In this document: positions 63,879 through 64,000 of the stretch, piece by piece
Layout: the number at the start of each line of letters is the position of its first letter
Numbering within the stretch: position 1 is the stretch's first letter
Assembly (NCBI GenBank): GCA_017965665.1
Contig: JAGCPN010000001.1
Span: 1-64,000 of the forward strand
Source of the DNA: Aeriscardovia sp.
GTDB lineage: Bacteria; Actinomycetota; Actinomycetes; Actinomycetales; Bifidobacteriaceae
Length of the DNA stretch: 64,000 nucleotides
Direction of reading: 5' to 3'
Translations under genes and position numbers: made by a program
Notes under the pieces: generated by a model
What the model saw: the letters and a program-made list of their open reading frames with translations, nothing else
What the model was told of the DNA's origin: nothing
Databases searched by the model: none

Positions 63879-64000
63879 TGAGTGTGATAGATCTGGACTG
63901 GATGAAGGACTACGTGGAGGTCTCGCCCTCCGCGTCCGCGCAGGATATCGCCTCCACCTTTACTGCCATGGGTTTTGAAGAGGAGAAGCTTTCTCCTGCG
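63878..64000 (+). CDS. pheT: Phenylalanyl-tRNA synthetase beta subunit (5' end only)
   Basis: The ATG shares its first base with the pheS stop (TAATG). Forty-one codons reach the window edge and read MSVIDLDWMKDYVEVSPSAS, then AQDIASTFTAMGFEEEKL. This is the usual PheT N-terminus, and position after pheS confirms the call. The rest lies outside. Confidence 0.93.
   Translation, partial: MSVIDLDWMKDYVEVSPSASAQDIASTFTAMGFEEEKLSPA

Overview
This is a contiguous stretch of a high-GC Gram-positive (Actinomycetia) chromosome that most resembles the Bifidobacteriaceae. The support is gene order and family content: rplM-rpsI directly upstream of the S10-spc-alpha ribosomal superoperon, rplQ followed by truA, tRNA-Thr/tRNA-Met/rpmG followed by murB and a 7Fe ferredoxin, an AdnAB-type helicase-nuclease pair, the actinobacterial membrane families DUF4191 and DUF3043, and an ECF transporter beside an rRNA methylase and pheST. 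GTG and TTG starts are frequent, 1-8 nt overlaps between consecutive genes are common, and a few genes look leaderless. The species cannot be fixed from the sequence alone.

Layout. 1-2.0 kb: sparse region with two leftward acidic, helical hypothetical genes (one cut by the window edge) and a small decayed reading frame. 2.0-3.6 kb: thyA-dfrA, then tRNA-Phe and tRNA-Asp on the minus strand. 3.7-4.3 kb: a variant leucine-rich-repeat protein. 4.4-20 kb: ribosomal protein genes rplM-rpsI, S10 to rplO, secY-adk, infA-rpmJ-rpsM-rpsK-rpoA-rplQ, punctuated by intrinsic terminators. 20-23.2 kb: truA, five tRNA genes, rpmG, murB and fdxA. 23.3-25.5 kb: a serine-rich single-pass membrane protein and a leftward pair made of a DUF2974 lipase-like gene with a likely N-terminal frameshift and a small membrane protein. 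25.5-33.2 kb: adnA-adnB, clearly AT-richer than the rest. 33.2-37.6 kb: RNase J and PepN. 37.7-39.9 kb: a leftward SDR-aldehyde dehydrogenase pair. 40-43.3 kb: def coupled to a large unrecognised protein with TPR-like helices. 43.4-47 kb: upper mevalonate pathway (thiolase, class II HMG-CoA reductase, HMG-CoA synthase), then ligA, mrp and a TetR gene. 51-56.2 kb: two DHA2-type drug exporters facing each other, each with a TetR gene, around a DUF4191 gene. 56.2-58.3 kb: DUF3043 membrane protein and an M20 dipeptidase. 58.3-62 kb: two YkoE-like ECF substrate-binding proteins and one polypeptide fusing both ECF ATPases to the T component. 62-64 kb: SpoU-family methylase, pheS and the start of pheT.

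Most of the window is core information processing and is ordinary. The parts that deserve attention are the homopolymer frameshift at the 5' end of the lipase-like gene, the unrecognised 854-residue protein coupled to peptide deformylase, the duplicated YkoE genes served by a single A-A'-T fusion, the compositionally distinct adnAB pair, the mevalonate cluster, and the mirror-image TetR/exporter modules. I found no CRISPR array, insertion sequence, prophage or origin.
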